From: Typhlomys cinereus
Taxonomy: Eukaryota; Chordata; Mammalia; Rodentia; Platacanthomyidae
Length of the DNA: 64,000 nucleotides
Assembly: GCA_023101885.1 (NCBI GenBank)
Contig: JALPQD010000927.1
Span: 224,888-288,887, forward strand
Direction: 5' to 3'
Part shown: one piece after another, positions 33,760 through 45,439 of the stretch
How positions within the stretch are numbered: the first letter of the stretch is position 1
Layout: every line of letters starts with the position of its first letter
The notes under the pieces: model-generated
Seen by the model: the letters and a program-made list of their open reading frames with translations, nothing else
Databases searched by the model: none
What the model was told of the DNA's origin: nothing
Translations under genes and position numbers: made by a program

Positions 33760-34900
33760 CTCATTTCTCAGACCCACTTGGTAACACATACCATATATCC
33801 CAGTGCAATGGGACAGAGCAGAACACAACACGCATAGGTACATCAAGCTATAATACCTGCACTTGCTCCCAACACAACCCACATTCTTGTCTTAGAGTAC
33901 AGTCCATATTTGCCCCTTGTAACATGTCCGCCTGTGACTCATTCCATCTCCCCAGGCAAAGCCAGGAGGTCAGTGATATTTTAGGAAGAGAAAAGAGAAA
34001 TTTAAATGGATGCCCAAGGAAAGAAGTTTCTCTTTTAGAAAGAGCTGGACCAGGAAAAGATAGGAGGCTTTGGGGTGCAGACGTGCATAGCGCAGAGGAG
34101 AACCAAGTACATCCAATGCATGAAGTGACTTATGTTTTTATTCATCGATTCTCTCTGGAACCTTCTCTCTGGCTTGTCTGTGTGTGGGTCTGTGTTCCAA
34201 TCTCCTCTGTCAGAGAGACCCCAGTCCTGTTGCCTCTGATCCACCCCAGGGACCTCATGCTACCTCACTTCCCTGTCCAAAGACTGTGTCCACACCCACC
34301 CCCCTCCTAAAGTCCTGGGGGAGTCCGGATCCTGGCACAAGAATTTGAGGGGCCACAAAACAGTCAGAACCTGGCAAGAATTCCCCCTCAGCCAAGTCCT
34401 GTCTGCGTTAGGGATTTGCACCCGCACCTTGCACTATGCGTTCTTTATTTCCATCTCTGTCAAAGAATGCAACCCTGCGTCTGGAATTCATTCCACAGGA
34501 GAAAAATTATCTAGGGAGGAAAAAAAAGTGCAAGGAAAAGAAAGGAATGTAGCAACCTTTCCTCTCGGCTCGCTCTTCTGATAGCTTCCAACTCCAGTGC
34601 TGTCGCCTGGGACTGCGCACTAGGGAGAGGCAGGAAGACAAAACCGGCGGGTAAAAAGTTCCTTTCTCCTCCGAGCCTTGGCAGGGAGAGTTTCCGTGCG
34701 TTGACTTTACTCGGCAGGTGTTTCATATCTGCCGGGCAGGGACGCCAGACGGCTCCACCCAGACGCGCCCCAGTCACGCAGGAAGACGAGGAGACCAGGC
34801 CACACCCCCAATACCAAGGTGCGAAAACGCCATTTCGAGCCAATTACACATTTCGTCCAACGAATAAATCGCTACCAACCCTGTGCTACGTGGATACGTA
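33760..34900. other. Spacer, no gene recognised
   Basis: The longest frames on either strand have no recognisable domain. A GC-rich patch at 34560-34800 has scattered CpG but no identifiable promoter or exon. Confidence 0.4.
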
Positions 34901-34911
34901 AAACCTGTAGT

Positions 34912-35143
34912 GGAGGCTAGACAGACAGCTCCGGGGTTAAAGGCGTTGCCTTGCAAGTAAAAGGACCCGAGGAGTTTGAGTCACCAGATCCCACATCAAC
35001 AATGCCAGGCAGAAATGGCTGTGTCTTGTAACTCTGTCCTTGGAAGGTAAAGCTTGAGAAATCCCAGAGCAAAGCAACAAGGAGGTAGAGCGATCCAGGG
35101 TGATTCCTGATGTCACCCACAGGCACACACAGTGCCTCCTTGT

Positions 35144-35170
<27 letters not shown>
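34912..35170 (+). mobile_element. tRNA-derived SINE (older subtype), sense
   Basis: Diverged head (ggaggctagacagacagctcc), ccttgcaagtaaaaggaccc, then aggtagagcgatccaggg and gattcctgatgtcaccc, ending in a CA tail (35144-35170). Confidence 0.7.
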
Positions 35171-35174
<4 letters not shown>

Positions 35175-35707
35175 TTCATGCAAACATGCAAAACACATAT
35201 GCACCCAAACAAACAAAAATCAACCACAAAAAATAAAATGAGTTCCTTTTGCGAGGAAAAGTATTTCACTCAGAGAGATGCAACCATCCACTCCGCAGAA
35301 AATCCAAGTTAGTGTGGAGTGTTCAGCCTTCTTGGTTGGATATGGATGAGCAGCCTGCAGCCAAACGCTTGCTACCTGTGAGTCCCTCACCCCCAACAGA
35401 GATGATTACAGGAACATTCCAGACCTGACCGGGAATAGAGCTTCATTCCAGATTCCAGAAATACCTGCTTACACATCTGTCTGCTTTTTTTTTGGCCTGT
35501 GCAGAATGGTTGTGGGACACAAGTTTATTTATGAAGACCATTCGCCAAACTCCATGGAGACTCAGTATCCACATCACCCAGACAAAGAACAGTGCAGACT
35601 GGCCAGACGCCTGTGCGGTTCCACTCGGTCTGGGTTTCTTATCTGGGAGTTTTCACAGAAATGTGCACGATTATTTCACACACAGTAGAGAGCAGCATGC
35701 ATGCTTT

Positions 35708-35714
<7 letters not shown>

Positions 35715-35744
<30 letters not shown>

Positions 35745-36170
35745 CATAGTGCGGGGTTATGTGTGTGTGCATGGTGTAGGGTTATGTGTGTGTGTGCCTG
35801 GTGTGGGGTTATGTGTGTGAATGGTATGGAGTTATGTGTGCATGGTGGTATAGGGCTATGCGTATGTGTGCATGATGTAGGTGTATGTGTACATGGTGCG
35901 GGGTTATGTGTGTGCATGGTATGGGGTTATGTGTGTGGTATAGGGTTATGTGTATGTGTGCGTGGTTTAGGGTTATGTGTATGTGTGCATGGTATATGTG
36001 TATGTAGGATTATGTGTGTATGCATTGTGTGGTGTTATGCATGTGCATGGTATGAGATTATATATGCATGGTGTAGGGTTATGTGTGTGCATGGTGTGGG
36101 GTTACGTGTGTGCATAGTGTGGGGTTATTTGTATGTGTGCATGGTGTAGGTTTATGTGTGTACTTGTGTT
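35715..36170 (+). repeat. TG microsatellite grading into a ~24-40-bp minisatellite
   Basis: After a perfect TG run (35716-35741) the unit gcatggtgtggggttatgtg repeats with variation about 13 times to 36150. The GGGTTATG core resembles but is not the telomere unit. Adjacent antisense SINE from about 36210. Confidence 0.85.
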
Positions 36171-36209
36171 TGCATGGGCCGGTATGTATACACATGAGTG
36201 CAGGTGAGC

Positions 36210-36478
36210 ATGTACACCTGTGGGAGCCCAAGGGTGACATCAGGAATCATCCTCCATTCCTCTTCCACCTTCTTGCTGTGAGCCTGGGTCTCTCACAGAG
36301 CAGCCATGAGGAGGAGTCCAGCAGCTGCCTTGCTGGGGGGTGGGGGGTCCCAAGCTCCACCTTCCAGGGCTAGAATGACAGGCAGGCTAGCATTTTTATG
36401 TGCAATCTGGGGTTCTGAACCCTGGTTCCTTTGCTTGTGAGGCAAAAACTTTAACCCCCGATCCATCTTGCCGGCCCA
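36210..36478 (-). mobile_element. SINE, third subtype, antisense
   Basis: Contains tgctgtgagcctgggtctc, cagctgccttgctgggggg and an ending gatccatcttgccggccc (minus-strand SINE head). Confidence 0.65.
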
Positions 36479-36489
36479 ACTTTGACTAT

Positions 36490-37712
36490 AGTTCTGATTC
36501 ATCAAAGAGTTGGAAAAATCATTTGGATTTCATATTAAGACCGATGATGTGATTTATTAAGTAAATGGTATGAATTCATTTATCTGTAGCAAATCTAATT
36601 TTATTGCTAACTGACATCTTTTAGGGTATTTATTGACCACTTGCATATATTCTTTGAAGTTTACAAGGCTCTCTTCTGTTTCGAGTCTTTGTGTGTGTGC
36701 GGCTCACGGAGTGGCATCTGGGTTGCCTTTGACAGTGTGTGGCTGAGCAATTGCTGCAGCCAGAGTCATGTCAGAGGATAAAGTAGGGAGAGCAGCATCT
36801 TTCCTTCAGCATCAGCATCGACCCTCAACAGTCTCCATCCACAGGCACTTATTCTCTGTATTTTTACCAGTCATGACTCCCTGTAACGAACACCTTCCAT
36901 TTCCAAAGGAAGCTTCTAGATGTAGTGTTCAGAACTCCTCTAATCTATGTCTGTAATCACACATGTTTACTAGGTCTAACCAGCTGCTTTTAATGTCAAT
37001 CCAACAGGTGAGATTGAATTGCATTTGATGTTTTATTTTATTTTATAATTTTCTTTAGTTAGGTCTGATGGATCACTTGAGAACTACCCTAGACCAAAGG
37101 AAAATCTATAGCTGAACACTCCGTCCCTCATCCTGCGACTCACAGGACAACTTTTATTCAGACTTAGGGACTCTTATCTGGTTGCTCTCTAATCTTGTGG
37201 CTTCTGGATTTCTGCACGTTTCTTACCAACGGAATCAACTGTTGAAAAATCCCTTTGGTTTTGAGCAAAATAATTATTACTGTTGCTCTGAATGCTGCCA
37301 AGAAATGCCCAGGGCTCGACTCAACTACTGGTTTCTCACAAATGTGCCCAGAGCTGCAATCTTTCCACTGCCAAGCTGGCACAGGTATCTAAGAGTAGCA
37401 GGCATGACTGTGGCTGGACACCTTACCTGTTTTCCTGTCAGGGATTGGACCTAGAATCCTTCCAAAGGTTCATGCGCTGAAAGTCTGGTCCTCAGTGTGA
37501 GAGACCAGGGCTTTGGAAAGAGACTGGATCATGGTGTCTCTAAACAAGGGAAGCCATCTCTTCTTGGTGATTCGAGATCTCATCTCGTTGACAACTGGGA
37601 TCAGTCATCATCTGGAGTATGTGCTGCAAGTTGGCATGTTGTTCCTCCTTCCTTTTCCTCTCCTTCTTTGTCTTCTCAGAAAACTGCACAAAGCCGATGT
37701 TCATTTATATGC

Positions 37713-37715
<3 letters not shown>
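36490..37715. other. Spacer with a diverged repeat at about 37305-37390
   Basis: No exon found. The segment ctcgactcaactactgg...aaatgtgcccagagc resembles the 31-kb direct repeat at lower identity, so both belong to one interspersed family. Confidence 0.45.
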
Positions 37716-37789
<74 letters not shown>

Positions 37790-37790
37790 T
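37716..37790. repeat. (CA)n(GA)n compound microsatellite
   Basis: A perfect CA run followed by a perfect GA run. Confidence 0.95.
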
Positions 37791-38185
37791 GCTATGACTT
37801 GGCAAAAATCAAACATCAGAGATAAAGAGGAAGCAGAGTGTTGCTGTAGGGAGTCCGTGTCGGCGCAAGACAGCTGCTCACGACAAAGCTCTGTGCACAT
37901 ACATGACCTCCCTGTGCTCTCTGGGCCCGCCCCCTGCTGCATGGCTCAATCCCAGCTCACCCCCTAGCCTGAGGCGCTTCAGGCAGCTGCAAGCCTTGCC
38001 ACAAAAGGCCAAGGATTCCTGACTTGTACAGACACGCCATGGGCCCGAGCTGACTCCGCGGGATCCGGAGGCTGGCCTAGTGCTAACACCTGGAACACCC
38101 ATCCCTCACACGAACCAGAGCCTTCCTCCTCGTCTTCCTCCCTGACAGTTGGAGGGGTTTCTCGCCTTTCCTGTGTGGGTGCATG

Positions 38186-38187
<2 letters not shown>

Positions 38188-38216
<29 letters not shown>
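38188..38216. repeat. (TG)n run
   Basis: Perfect TG run directly before the antisense SINE at 38280, its expanded tail. Confidence 0.85.
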
Positions 38217-38219
<3 letters not shown>

Positions 38220-38279
38220 GCACGTGGGTGCACGTGCATGTAGATGCATGCATGCACACAGGTGCACTTGACTATGAGT

Positions 38280-38535
38280 GTCTCTTGAGGCCCAAGGGTG
38301 ACATCAGGACTCCTCCATCACTCTCCCACCTCACTGCTATGAGCCTGAGTCTCTCATGAAACCCAGAGCAGCCCTGAGGGCGAGCCTGGCAGCCAGCTTG
38401 CTCTGGGGGTCCCAGGCTCCGCCTTCCAATCCTGGAGTAGGCGGGGCTGCCACACCTACCAGGCATTTTTATGTAGGATCCGGGGATCTGAGCTCAGGTC
38501 CCTTTGCTTTAACCACTGACATTGCCCCACCCTGT
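38280..38535 (-). mobile_element. SINE, third subtype, antisense
   Basis: Same signature as 25705 and 36210 (cactgctatgagcctgagtc, agcttgctctgggggtccca). The head end at about 38520 is truncated or diverged. Confidence 0.65.
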
Positions 38536-38839
38536 CTACTTGGAGTTTTTATCTATCAGTAAACTGCTTTTCACAAGAGCAAGAACACAGAGTTCAGAAC
38601 AACAAGCCTCTCTTAGATCAGCAGCAAGCGACCACAAGCTCAGTGGTCTGGTGTGGCTACAATGGTTCCGGCTTTGAGATACAACACTTACCTGCAAGTC
38701 CCTTTCTTTTTTTAAAAAATTCTTGGAACAGGCTGATAAGTGCCTGTAATGAATGTCAGTCAGTTCACCTCACAGGACCCTCCAGCTGCCACTGAAGACC
38801 TCTGGCTGCAAACCAGTCTCAATCTGCTCCATGCTGTGT

Positions 38840-39290
38840 GCCTGTGTGCATGTGTGTGTGTATGTGTGTTAGTGTATGTGTGTATGACTGTATGTGTGTG
38901 CATGCTTGTGTGTGTGTGAGTGTATGTATGTGTTTGTGAGTGTGTGTGTATGTGTTTGTGTATATGTGTATGAATGTGTATGTGTGTGCATGTGTGTGAG
39001 TGCTTATATGTATGAGCACTGTGTGTGTATGTCTATGTGTATATGTGGCGAATGTGTCTGTACACATATGTATATATGTGTGTCAGTGTGAGATTGTGCA
39101 TGTATGTGAGTGTATGTATGTATATGTATTTGTGTGTATCTATGTGTATGTGTGCATGTGTGTATATATATGTATGTCAATGTCTGTATATGTCTATGTG
39201 AATGTGCATGTGTGCATGCTTGTGCATGTGTGTATGTGCATGAGTGCATGTGTGTGAGTGTGCATGCATGTGTGTGTATCTGATTGCATT
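38840..39290. repeat. TG-rich degenerate array
   Basis: TGTGTATG units for about 450 bases. Confidence 0.9.
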
Positions 39291-39299
39291 ATGATGTGA

Positions 39300-39895
39300 T
39301 TAGCACTGGCTGAGGGACAGATGACATATCACCGAGTCCAGCAGTGAAGAGCACAGCTTCCACCCACAATCCCATTTAACTACCACGACCCCTGGGGGGG
39401 GCAGGGCCTCCTGGGGTAGATCCCCAACCAACAGGAACATGCCCATGCAGACCAGCGCCTTCCCAGGAACCTCTTCTCTCTGACTTTCATCTCTGCAGTC
39501 ACTTTGTGGGTTTTCCGAAGCCCGAGCTGCTGTGTCGTCTGTTGCATGAAGAGTGTTAGCAACAAACCCTGGCACTTGGTGCAGATCTGCACCTGGAATG
39601 ATTCTGTTGGCAGTTGGTTGTCACATCCAGAGTCACTGCCAAGGTATTTGGGGGTGATTGGAAATGACTGCAGTCATTTCGAATTGCTTCTGGCTTCTAC
39701 TAACACCACGTGTCTCTTTGGAAAGACTGCTTGGCATTTCAACGTTTTGCTCCAACTCTAACAGGAAGCAGTCTCCTGGACAGAATATATAAAATACCAA
39801 TCTACAAAATGGCATGCGAGGTACTGTATGAATTATATCAATGCACGCATTCAATGACTGTGCATTACATATGTGTGATGTAAATAAGAATATAC
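39300..39895. other. Spacer, no gene recognised
   Basis: No exon or clear repeat identified. Confidence 0.4.
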
Positions 39896-39898
39896 GTG

Positions 39899-40160
39899 GG
39901 GCTGGAGAGGTGGCTCAGGGGTTAGCCCTCTGTCTTGCAGGCGGAAGGTCCTGAGTTTGGATCCTAGACCCCATGTATAGATGCCAGGCAGAAGCGGGGG
40001 TGGCCTGCGTTTCTGGTCCTGGTAGGGCGGAGCCTGTGAATCCCGGGGCAGAGTAAACAAGGAGGAGGTAGAGGCAGTCCATGGTGGTTCCCGAATTCGC
40101 CCGTGGTTCTACACACACACACACGCACACTTGAATAAATAATAATAATAAATTAAAAAA
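39899..40160 (+). mobile_element. Young SINE (subtype A), sense
   Basis: Complete copy from ggggctggagaggtggctc through ggagcctgtgaatcccggg and aacaaggaggaggtagagg to a CA tail and AATAATAAT end. Close to 27360 and 60414 copies. Confidence 0.9.
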
Positions 40161-40204
40161 TATATAAGAATTCATCTGGGTATTTTCACTTTATTTTTCC
40201 TATC

Positions 40205-40271
40205 TGAGTATCTATCTATGTATCTATCATCTATTTATCCATCCATCTATCCATTCCTCCATCTATCTATC

Positions 40272-40309
<38 letters not shown>

Positions 40310-40310
40310 A
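40205..40310. repeat. (ATCT)n microsatellite
   Basis: Perfect ATCT run at about 40265-40310. Confidence 0.95.
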
Positions 40311-40319
40311 GGCGAATTA

Positions 40320-40443
40320 GGGACCAGAAGCGCAGGCCGCCCCCCGCTTCCGCCCAGCATCTATACATGGGGTCTAGGATCTGAACTCAGGACCTCCCGC
40401 CTGCAAGGCAGAGGCTTAACCCCTGAGCCACCTCTCCAGCCCC
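40320..40443 (-). mobile_element. SINE subtype A, antisense, head half only
   Basis: Starts in mid-element at gaccagaagcgcagg next to the ATCT array and runs to ctctccagcccc. The tail half is missing. Confidence 0.8.
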
Positions 40444-40456
40444 CCAGATGAATTCT

Positions 40457-40750
40457 TTTTTTTTTTTTTAATTTTTATTATTTATTCAATTGTGCGTGTA
40501 TGGTGTGTGCGTGTGTGTGCATGTACGTGTGTGTGTGTGTAGAACCACAGACAAATTCGGAAACCACCATGGATGCCTCCACTTCCTCCTTATTTAATCT
40601 GCACCGGGATTCAGGTTCCGCCCTACCAGGACCAGAAACGCAGGCCTACCCCGCTTCCGCCTGGCGTCTATACGTGGGGTCTGGGATCCGAACTCAGGGC
40701 CTTCCACCTGCAAGGCAGAGGCTTAACCCCTGAGCCACCTCTCCAGCCCC
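40457..40750 (-). mobile_element. Young SINE (subtype A), antisense, with target duplication
   Basis: Complete copy with a T-rich start (tail in antisense), TG run and ctctccagcccc end. CCAGATGAATTCTT before it (about 40443-40456) is repeated after it (about 40751-40764). Confidence 0.88.
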
Positions 40751-40792
40751 CCCAGATGAATTCTTATCTGCACATTAACTAAATTCACAATT

Positions 40793-41272
40793 TGTTGCCA
40801 AATCCCCATGGGGCCAGCCTAGGGAAAGGAGGGGAAAGTCGGCAGGAGCCTCAGAATTTGAGGCAAGGGGGTGAGCCGGTAGGAGGTCACTACAGACCCT
40901 GGGAGTCAGGTGAGAAGCAAGCAGTGGACGAGTTGCTGCAGACTCATTTTATTTAAGGAAGTGTTTGGGCTTATATAGGGTCAGGGGTCCAATCAGGTGT
41001 TGCCATCCCTCCGCTGGGGGGGGGAAGCCATCAATCATTTGGCAGTTTACTAGGTGGCCATTGCAGAGGCAGGTTAGATGGCCACTTCCCATTGGTTGTT
41101 CATCCCTCCTTCCCATTGGTTGTTCATCCCGCTGCCTGCATGGTTCCTCTACTGGGACATGTCGGGGCATGTCCATACTTGTTCAGGCTTGTCTGTAATC
41201 AGACCTCCTGGGTTCCGGACCTCCTGGATTCAGGAGCCCAGGCTAGGGCCTCTCTGAATCAATAGTGCCACA
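40793..41272 (-). mobile_element. Solo LTR of a class II (ERVK/IAP-type) element
   Basis: 480 bp between TGTTGCC and GTGCCACA, flanked by a 6-bp duplication ACAATT (40787-40792 and 41273-41278), the size usual for class II retroviruses. In sense a TATA-like ctatataagccc lies near 40970 and AATAAA near 40950. No internal sequence is present, so it is a recombined solo LTR. Contains a duplicated cttcccattggttgttcatcc (CCAAT boxes in sense) near 41087 and 41109. Confidence 0.85.
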
Positions 41273-41582
41273 ACAATTAGCAACTCCAACATGGGTAAAG
41301 ACGCACACTATGAGTGAGCAAGTTTGTGAAAAGCTCAATTGTGGTTAATACAGAAATTTCTAGGATGCAGCTAAGAATCCATCTGGACCATGACGCACCT
41401 ATTCTTGCTTTTTTTCTCCCCTCTTCCATCTTCGTTCACATTTAAAGCCTTCCAGAAATTTCTCCAAAAGTGGTGCATATTATTGACACTCATGTGCATT
41501 CATTTATGGTTAATTGGATACAAACCTTCACATTCTGTTTTTTTTCTCCTTATTCTTTTGGAGTTCTGGCTGAACTTTCATG

Positions 41583-41586
41583 GTGT

Positions 41587-41664
<78 letters not shown>

Positions 41665-41665
41665 T
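41583..41665. repeat. (TG)n(GA)n compound microsatellite
   Basis: TG run followed by GA run with one AAAGAG interruption. Confidence 0.95.
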
Positions 41666-42059
41666 CTATAAACTACAAACAATATAATTGAGCAAATTTT
41701 CTTTCTGGATGTACTTCCATCATCTAAGGTATCAGTGCCAAACGGGTCTGTTTTCACCAAACAACACTGATAATGTCTGTGCAGCCGAGATCATAAATGA
41801 TCCCCCCCACACCAGCACGGAACAATAAAGACCAATTTGCCTCTTGCTGCCTACAGAAATAAATCAAACTATTTGCCATGGATTCTTTGAGCACACTTCA
41901 TGCAGGGTGTGTAAAACGAGTTCATCTCAGGCCATTAAAACTGTCATTTTTTGGAAGCTGATGTATGTTATCCCTTGAGCTACCTTCCTGCTCTCTACCA
42001 TGTGTTTCCAATGTCACCCTCTGTCTAATCTCTGATAGAGTTTCCAATCTGCTTTCAGT

Positions 42060-42295
42060 ACGGTATGGGCTGCTGGGCCACGCATTGATCCTGGGTCTTT
42101 CTCGGAAGTTCTTGCTGCCTGGATTGCTTCTGACTCCTTATTGCTTACTCTGGGGTTTCCTAGGTTTTGCTTTCCAGGACAGGAAGTGCAAGTTGCTGCA
42201 ATTTGCACCCAGCATTTTTAGCGTGGGATCCAAACTCAGGTCTTCTGCTGTGAGCCCGAGTCTTAGCCATATCCCCAACCCCCCTCCCAACAAAA
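42060..42295 (-). mobile_element. Old SINE copy, antisense
   Basis: Weak but ordered similarity: ttgctgcctggattgcttctg, ggtttcctaggttttgc, cagcatttttagcgtgggatcc, ccatatccccaaccc. More diverged than other copies. Confidence 0.5.
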
Positions 42296-42299
42296 CCTT

Positions 42300-42945
42300 T
42301 TAATAAACTCAGGGCAGCACCGATGTCAGGAAGACACGGGAATACCCTGGCAGACCACACTCACTGGGACACCCCAGCAGACCACAGTGGCAGTCACTGG
42401 CCCTCTGCAGTTCATTTCTGCCTGCCTGCTACTCTCCAAGTTCTAGAACAATCCATCACTGCAAAAGCACTTGACCCTAGATCCAACTCACTGCCTAGTT
42501 GCTATCATTTAAAACTATTTTCAATCTGCCAAATGCAAGGACAGCCTTATCACACTGAAACGGACAGAATTTGACAACTGTATTTGTGTTTCAAAAATTA
42601 AATTAAAAAAAAAAAAACCATGCTGCATGTGAATGTGAATGGTGAAATATTTCTCTGAACTGCCCCGCCCCTGCCCACCCAGCTTGTCTGTCTGCTTCTG
42701 GGTGGGACAAGCACTCATGCTTGGTGATATGTGAAGTAAGCGACAGAGGGGGTGGTGCAGAACCCCAGGGCCCTGTGCATGCGAGGCTTCACTTGGGAAG
42801 CAGCCGGGCAAAAATGACTTTCCCAGACACGCCACCTTGCACGTGGTTCCCCGAGAATTATTTCACCTGTTGAAACCTTCTAGCCTCTCCTGCAAAATAA
42901 CTTTAGTTCCAAGGGACAGGGCGGGTCTGAGCTTTTCTTGAGTAT
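42300..42945. other. Spacer, no gene recognised
   Basis: No exon found. An A-rich stretch at about 42598-42620 only. Confidence 0.4.
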
Positions 42946-42950
42946 CTATG

Positions 42951-42952
<2 letters not shown>

Positions 42953-43000
<48 letters not shown>

Positions 43001-43138
43001 AAACATCTCTTTCTGATGTTTCTGTGTGCTCTGTGTGTATGCATGTGTGGTGTTTCTCTGTGTGTGTGTGTTGCGTATAAAACGTGTCTCTTTGATGTTT
43101 CTGTGTGTTCTCTTTGTATGTATGCATGTGTGGTGTTT

Positions 43139-43175
<37 letters not shown>

Positions 43176-43195
43176 AGTTTTTGTGTGTCTGTGAG
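42953..43195. repeat. TG array with an ~80-bp internal duplication
   Basis: After a perfect TG run, a block (gatgtttctgtgtg, tatgcatgtgtggtgtttc, tctgtgtgtgtg) occurs at about 43015 and again at about 43096 with small changes. Confidence 0.85.
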
Positions 43196-43199
43196 TGCA

Positions 43200-44000
43200 C
43201 ATCTGAATTCTAGGGAAAAGAAACAAAAAGTAACACATGTGCGGGTGCTGTCTGCTGGAGGGGTGCTGTGTGTAAACATGTGTGCATATGTGCTGCCCGT
43301 AAACGTGTGTGCGACTACATATGCACAAGCTCCTTCTTATTCTACGTTCATGGCGGATTAGCAGACAGGTTCTAAGGGAGACCAGAGAACCCAGTGTGTG
43401 TGAGGGAGCGTCAGGGGTGCAGATCTGAGCTGCGGGGTTTCTTGCAAGCTCCAACATGGCGGCTCCCGCTGGGAGGAGGGACACCATCCATTACACAGCG
43501 ACATGGAACCCGTGTGAAACCATCTCCCTGCATCCCAGACCCAGAACGAAGAAGGTCTGAATGCGCCCAAGTGGAAACTGCCAAGTGTGTATTGCTGTGG
43601 AAATGGGGGGATCTCTGCGCCAGACCCATGGATGGCCACAGCAGGCGCCAGATCATTTTCCGTTGTAGTCAAATCCCCATTTTCAGTGTCATTAAAACCA
43701 GCCACGTTCACACGGGCGCCCGGGCTTTCAGGCACCAGCAGAGCTTTTGGTTCTGGGCTTCGGGTCCTCAGTGTGTGGCTGAAGGATGCTTTTCGTGAGA
43801 CTCCCTCAGAGACACGCAGGAAACGAGCCCAGCGCTATTACATGAGTTGATTCACAAATAAATTAATGAACGCGTTCATTAGCCCTGATTTCAACATGGA
43901 TTCATTTCAAAGTTATTTGACACTTAGCATTTGTTTTTTTCTGGAATTTTCCAGTTAGAGTTTTTGGGTCACGGTTGACCACACTAATAAAAGTAGAGAA
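43200..44000. other. Spacer, no gene recognised
   Basis: Moderately GC-rich. Open frames on both strands but no recognisable domain or splice pattern. Confidence 0.4.
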
Positions 44001-44008
44001 GATGTAAC

Positions 44009-44357
44009 GGTTATTCTTAACTACTGCTGTGAGAGAACATTCAAAGTCAATCAACTTAAGGGAGAAAGGGAGGTTTATTCAGCTTACGGTTCCAGAGGGA
44101 AGGTACAGTCTCTCAAAGCAGAGGTGGCATGGCTGGTTGGCCAAAGCTGGAGGAGGCTGTCACGGCAGACATCTTGGAAGCTGAGAGCCGCAGAGTGCTT
44201 GCTACAAAGGCAGACTTCTCCTAGAGGTAGGGTGGGACTAATCCACCTCAAGGCCCACCCCTTGTGACTGCCTTCCTCCAACGAGGCTCCACCTCTCAAA
44301 GTGCCATGACCTTGCCAAACACATGAGACTGTGGGGGTCACATTTCAAACCATAACA
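44009..44357 (-). mobile_element. Solo MaLR (ORR1-type) LTR
   Basis: Same LTR as 9236-9586 and 18339-18689 (ttattcttaactactgctg through cacatttcaaaccataaca), with no internal region. More diverged, with a small deletion near 44158. Confidence 0.8.
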
Positions 44358-44474
44358 GAAGACAAGCCAGAGATGCGAGAGGACTACCCCATACTCACCT
44401 GAATGCCACCTGTTGATCCCTTCCCTGGCTTTCAAAAAAAAAAAAAGCTTGGTGCTACCAAGTTAGGTAATACC

Positions 44475-45435
44475 GATATGCATGTGTGTGTGTTAAGTGT
44501 TAGTGCGAGCATGTATATGTGTATATGTTGATGTGTGATGCATGTATGTGTGTGGGGCGGATGCATGTGTGTATGTGTGTATATATATGCATATATATGT
44601 GTGTTTGAGTGCATATGTATATACATATGTGCATATTGGAGTAGGTGCATGTGTATGACTGTATAACTGTATTTGCATGTGAGTACATATATGTAAATGC
44701 TTGTGGGTGCATTTATATAGGTGTATGTACATATGTGTATCTATGCATGTCTGCAAGTGCATGTGTATATGACTATATGTGCACATAAGTATGTGTGGGT
44801 GGGGGTGAATGTATGTGTGTGCATATATGTGTATATGCATATATGTATCTGTAGGTGAATGTGTGCATATGCGTGTGGGTGTGCATTAATGCATTGTATA
44901 CATGTCTGTGTGTATGTGTATGTGTATGTATGTATGTGTGTAATGTGCACCATGTGGGTGTGCATTAATGCATATATACATGTCTGTGTGTAGGTGCGCA
45001 TATGTATATGTGTAATGTATATGTGAATATATATACATGTGCGTGTGTGTCTGTATACATGTGCACATGTGCATATATGTGTGTGTTTATATGTGCATAC
45101 ATGTGTGTGCATGTGAGTACATGAATATACATGTGTGCATATGTCAAAACATGTATATGCACTCAATGTGTATGTGTGCTTATGTGTATGCATGTGTGTG
45201 ATTGTATGTGTGTGCATGCATGTGTGTATTTATGTGTGTGGACATGTGCTTATATTCATGTAAGAATGCATACTTATGTGTGCATGTGTGTATACACATA
45301 CATATGAATGTGCATCTATGCTTGTGCATGTGTATATGTATGTGCATGTACATCTGTGTATGCTTACATGTGGGTGCATGTGTTCACACGTGTGAATGTT
45401 AATATATGTGCATATGTGTATGTACACATGTGGAA
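44475..45435. repeat. TG-rich degenerate array, ~1 kb
   Basis: TGTGTATATGTGCAT units throughout, the longest TG tract here. The 158-residue H/T-rich minus-strand frame is a by-product. Confidence 0.9.
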
Positions 45436-45439
45436 TTCA

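Noticed and set aside
34511..34843. 110-codon minus-strand frame in a CpG-containing patch
   Set aside because: No recognisable domain, weak start context, no conserved neighbour; not enough to call a gene.
35742..36160. Interstitial telomere repeat
   Set aside because: GGGTTATG occurs inside a longer unit and is never tandem TTAGGG.
42863..43487. 194-codon frame on the minus strand
   Set aside because: Mostly the reverse of a TG array, with non-repeat ends that match nothing recognisable.
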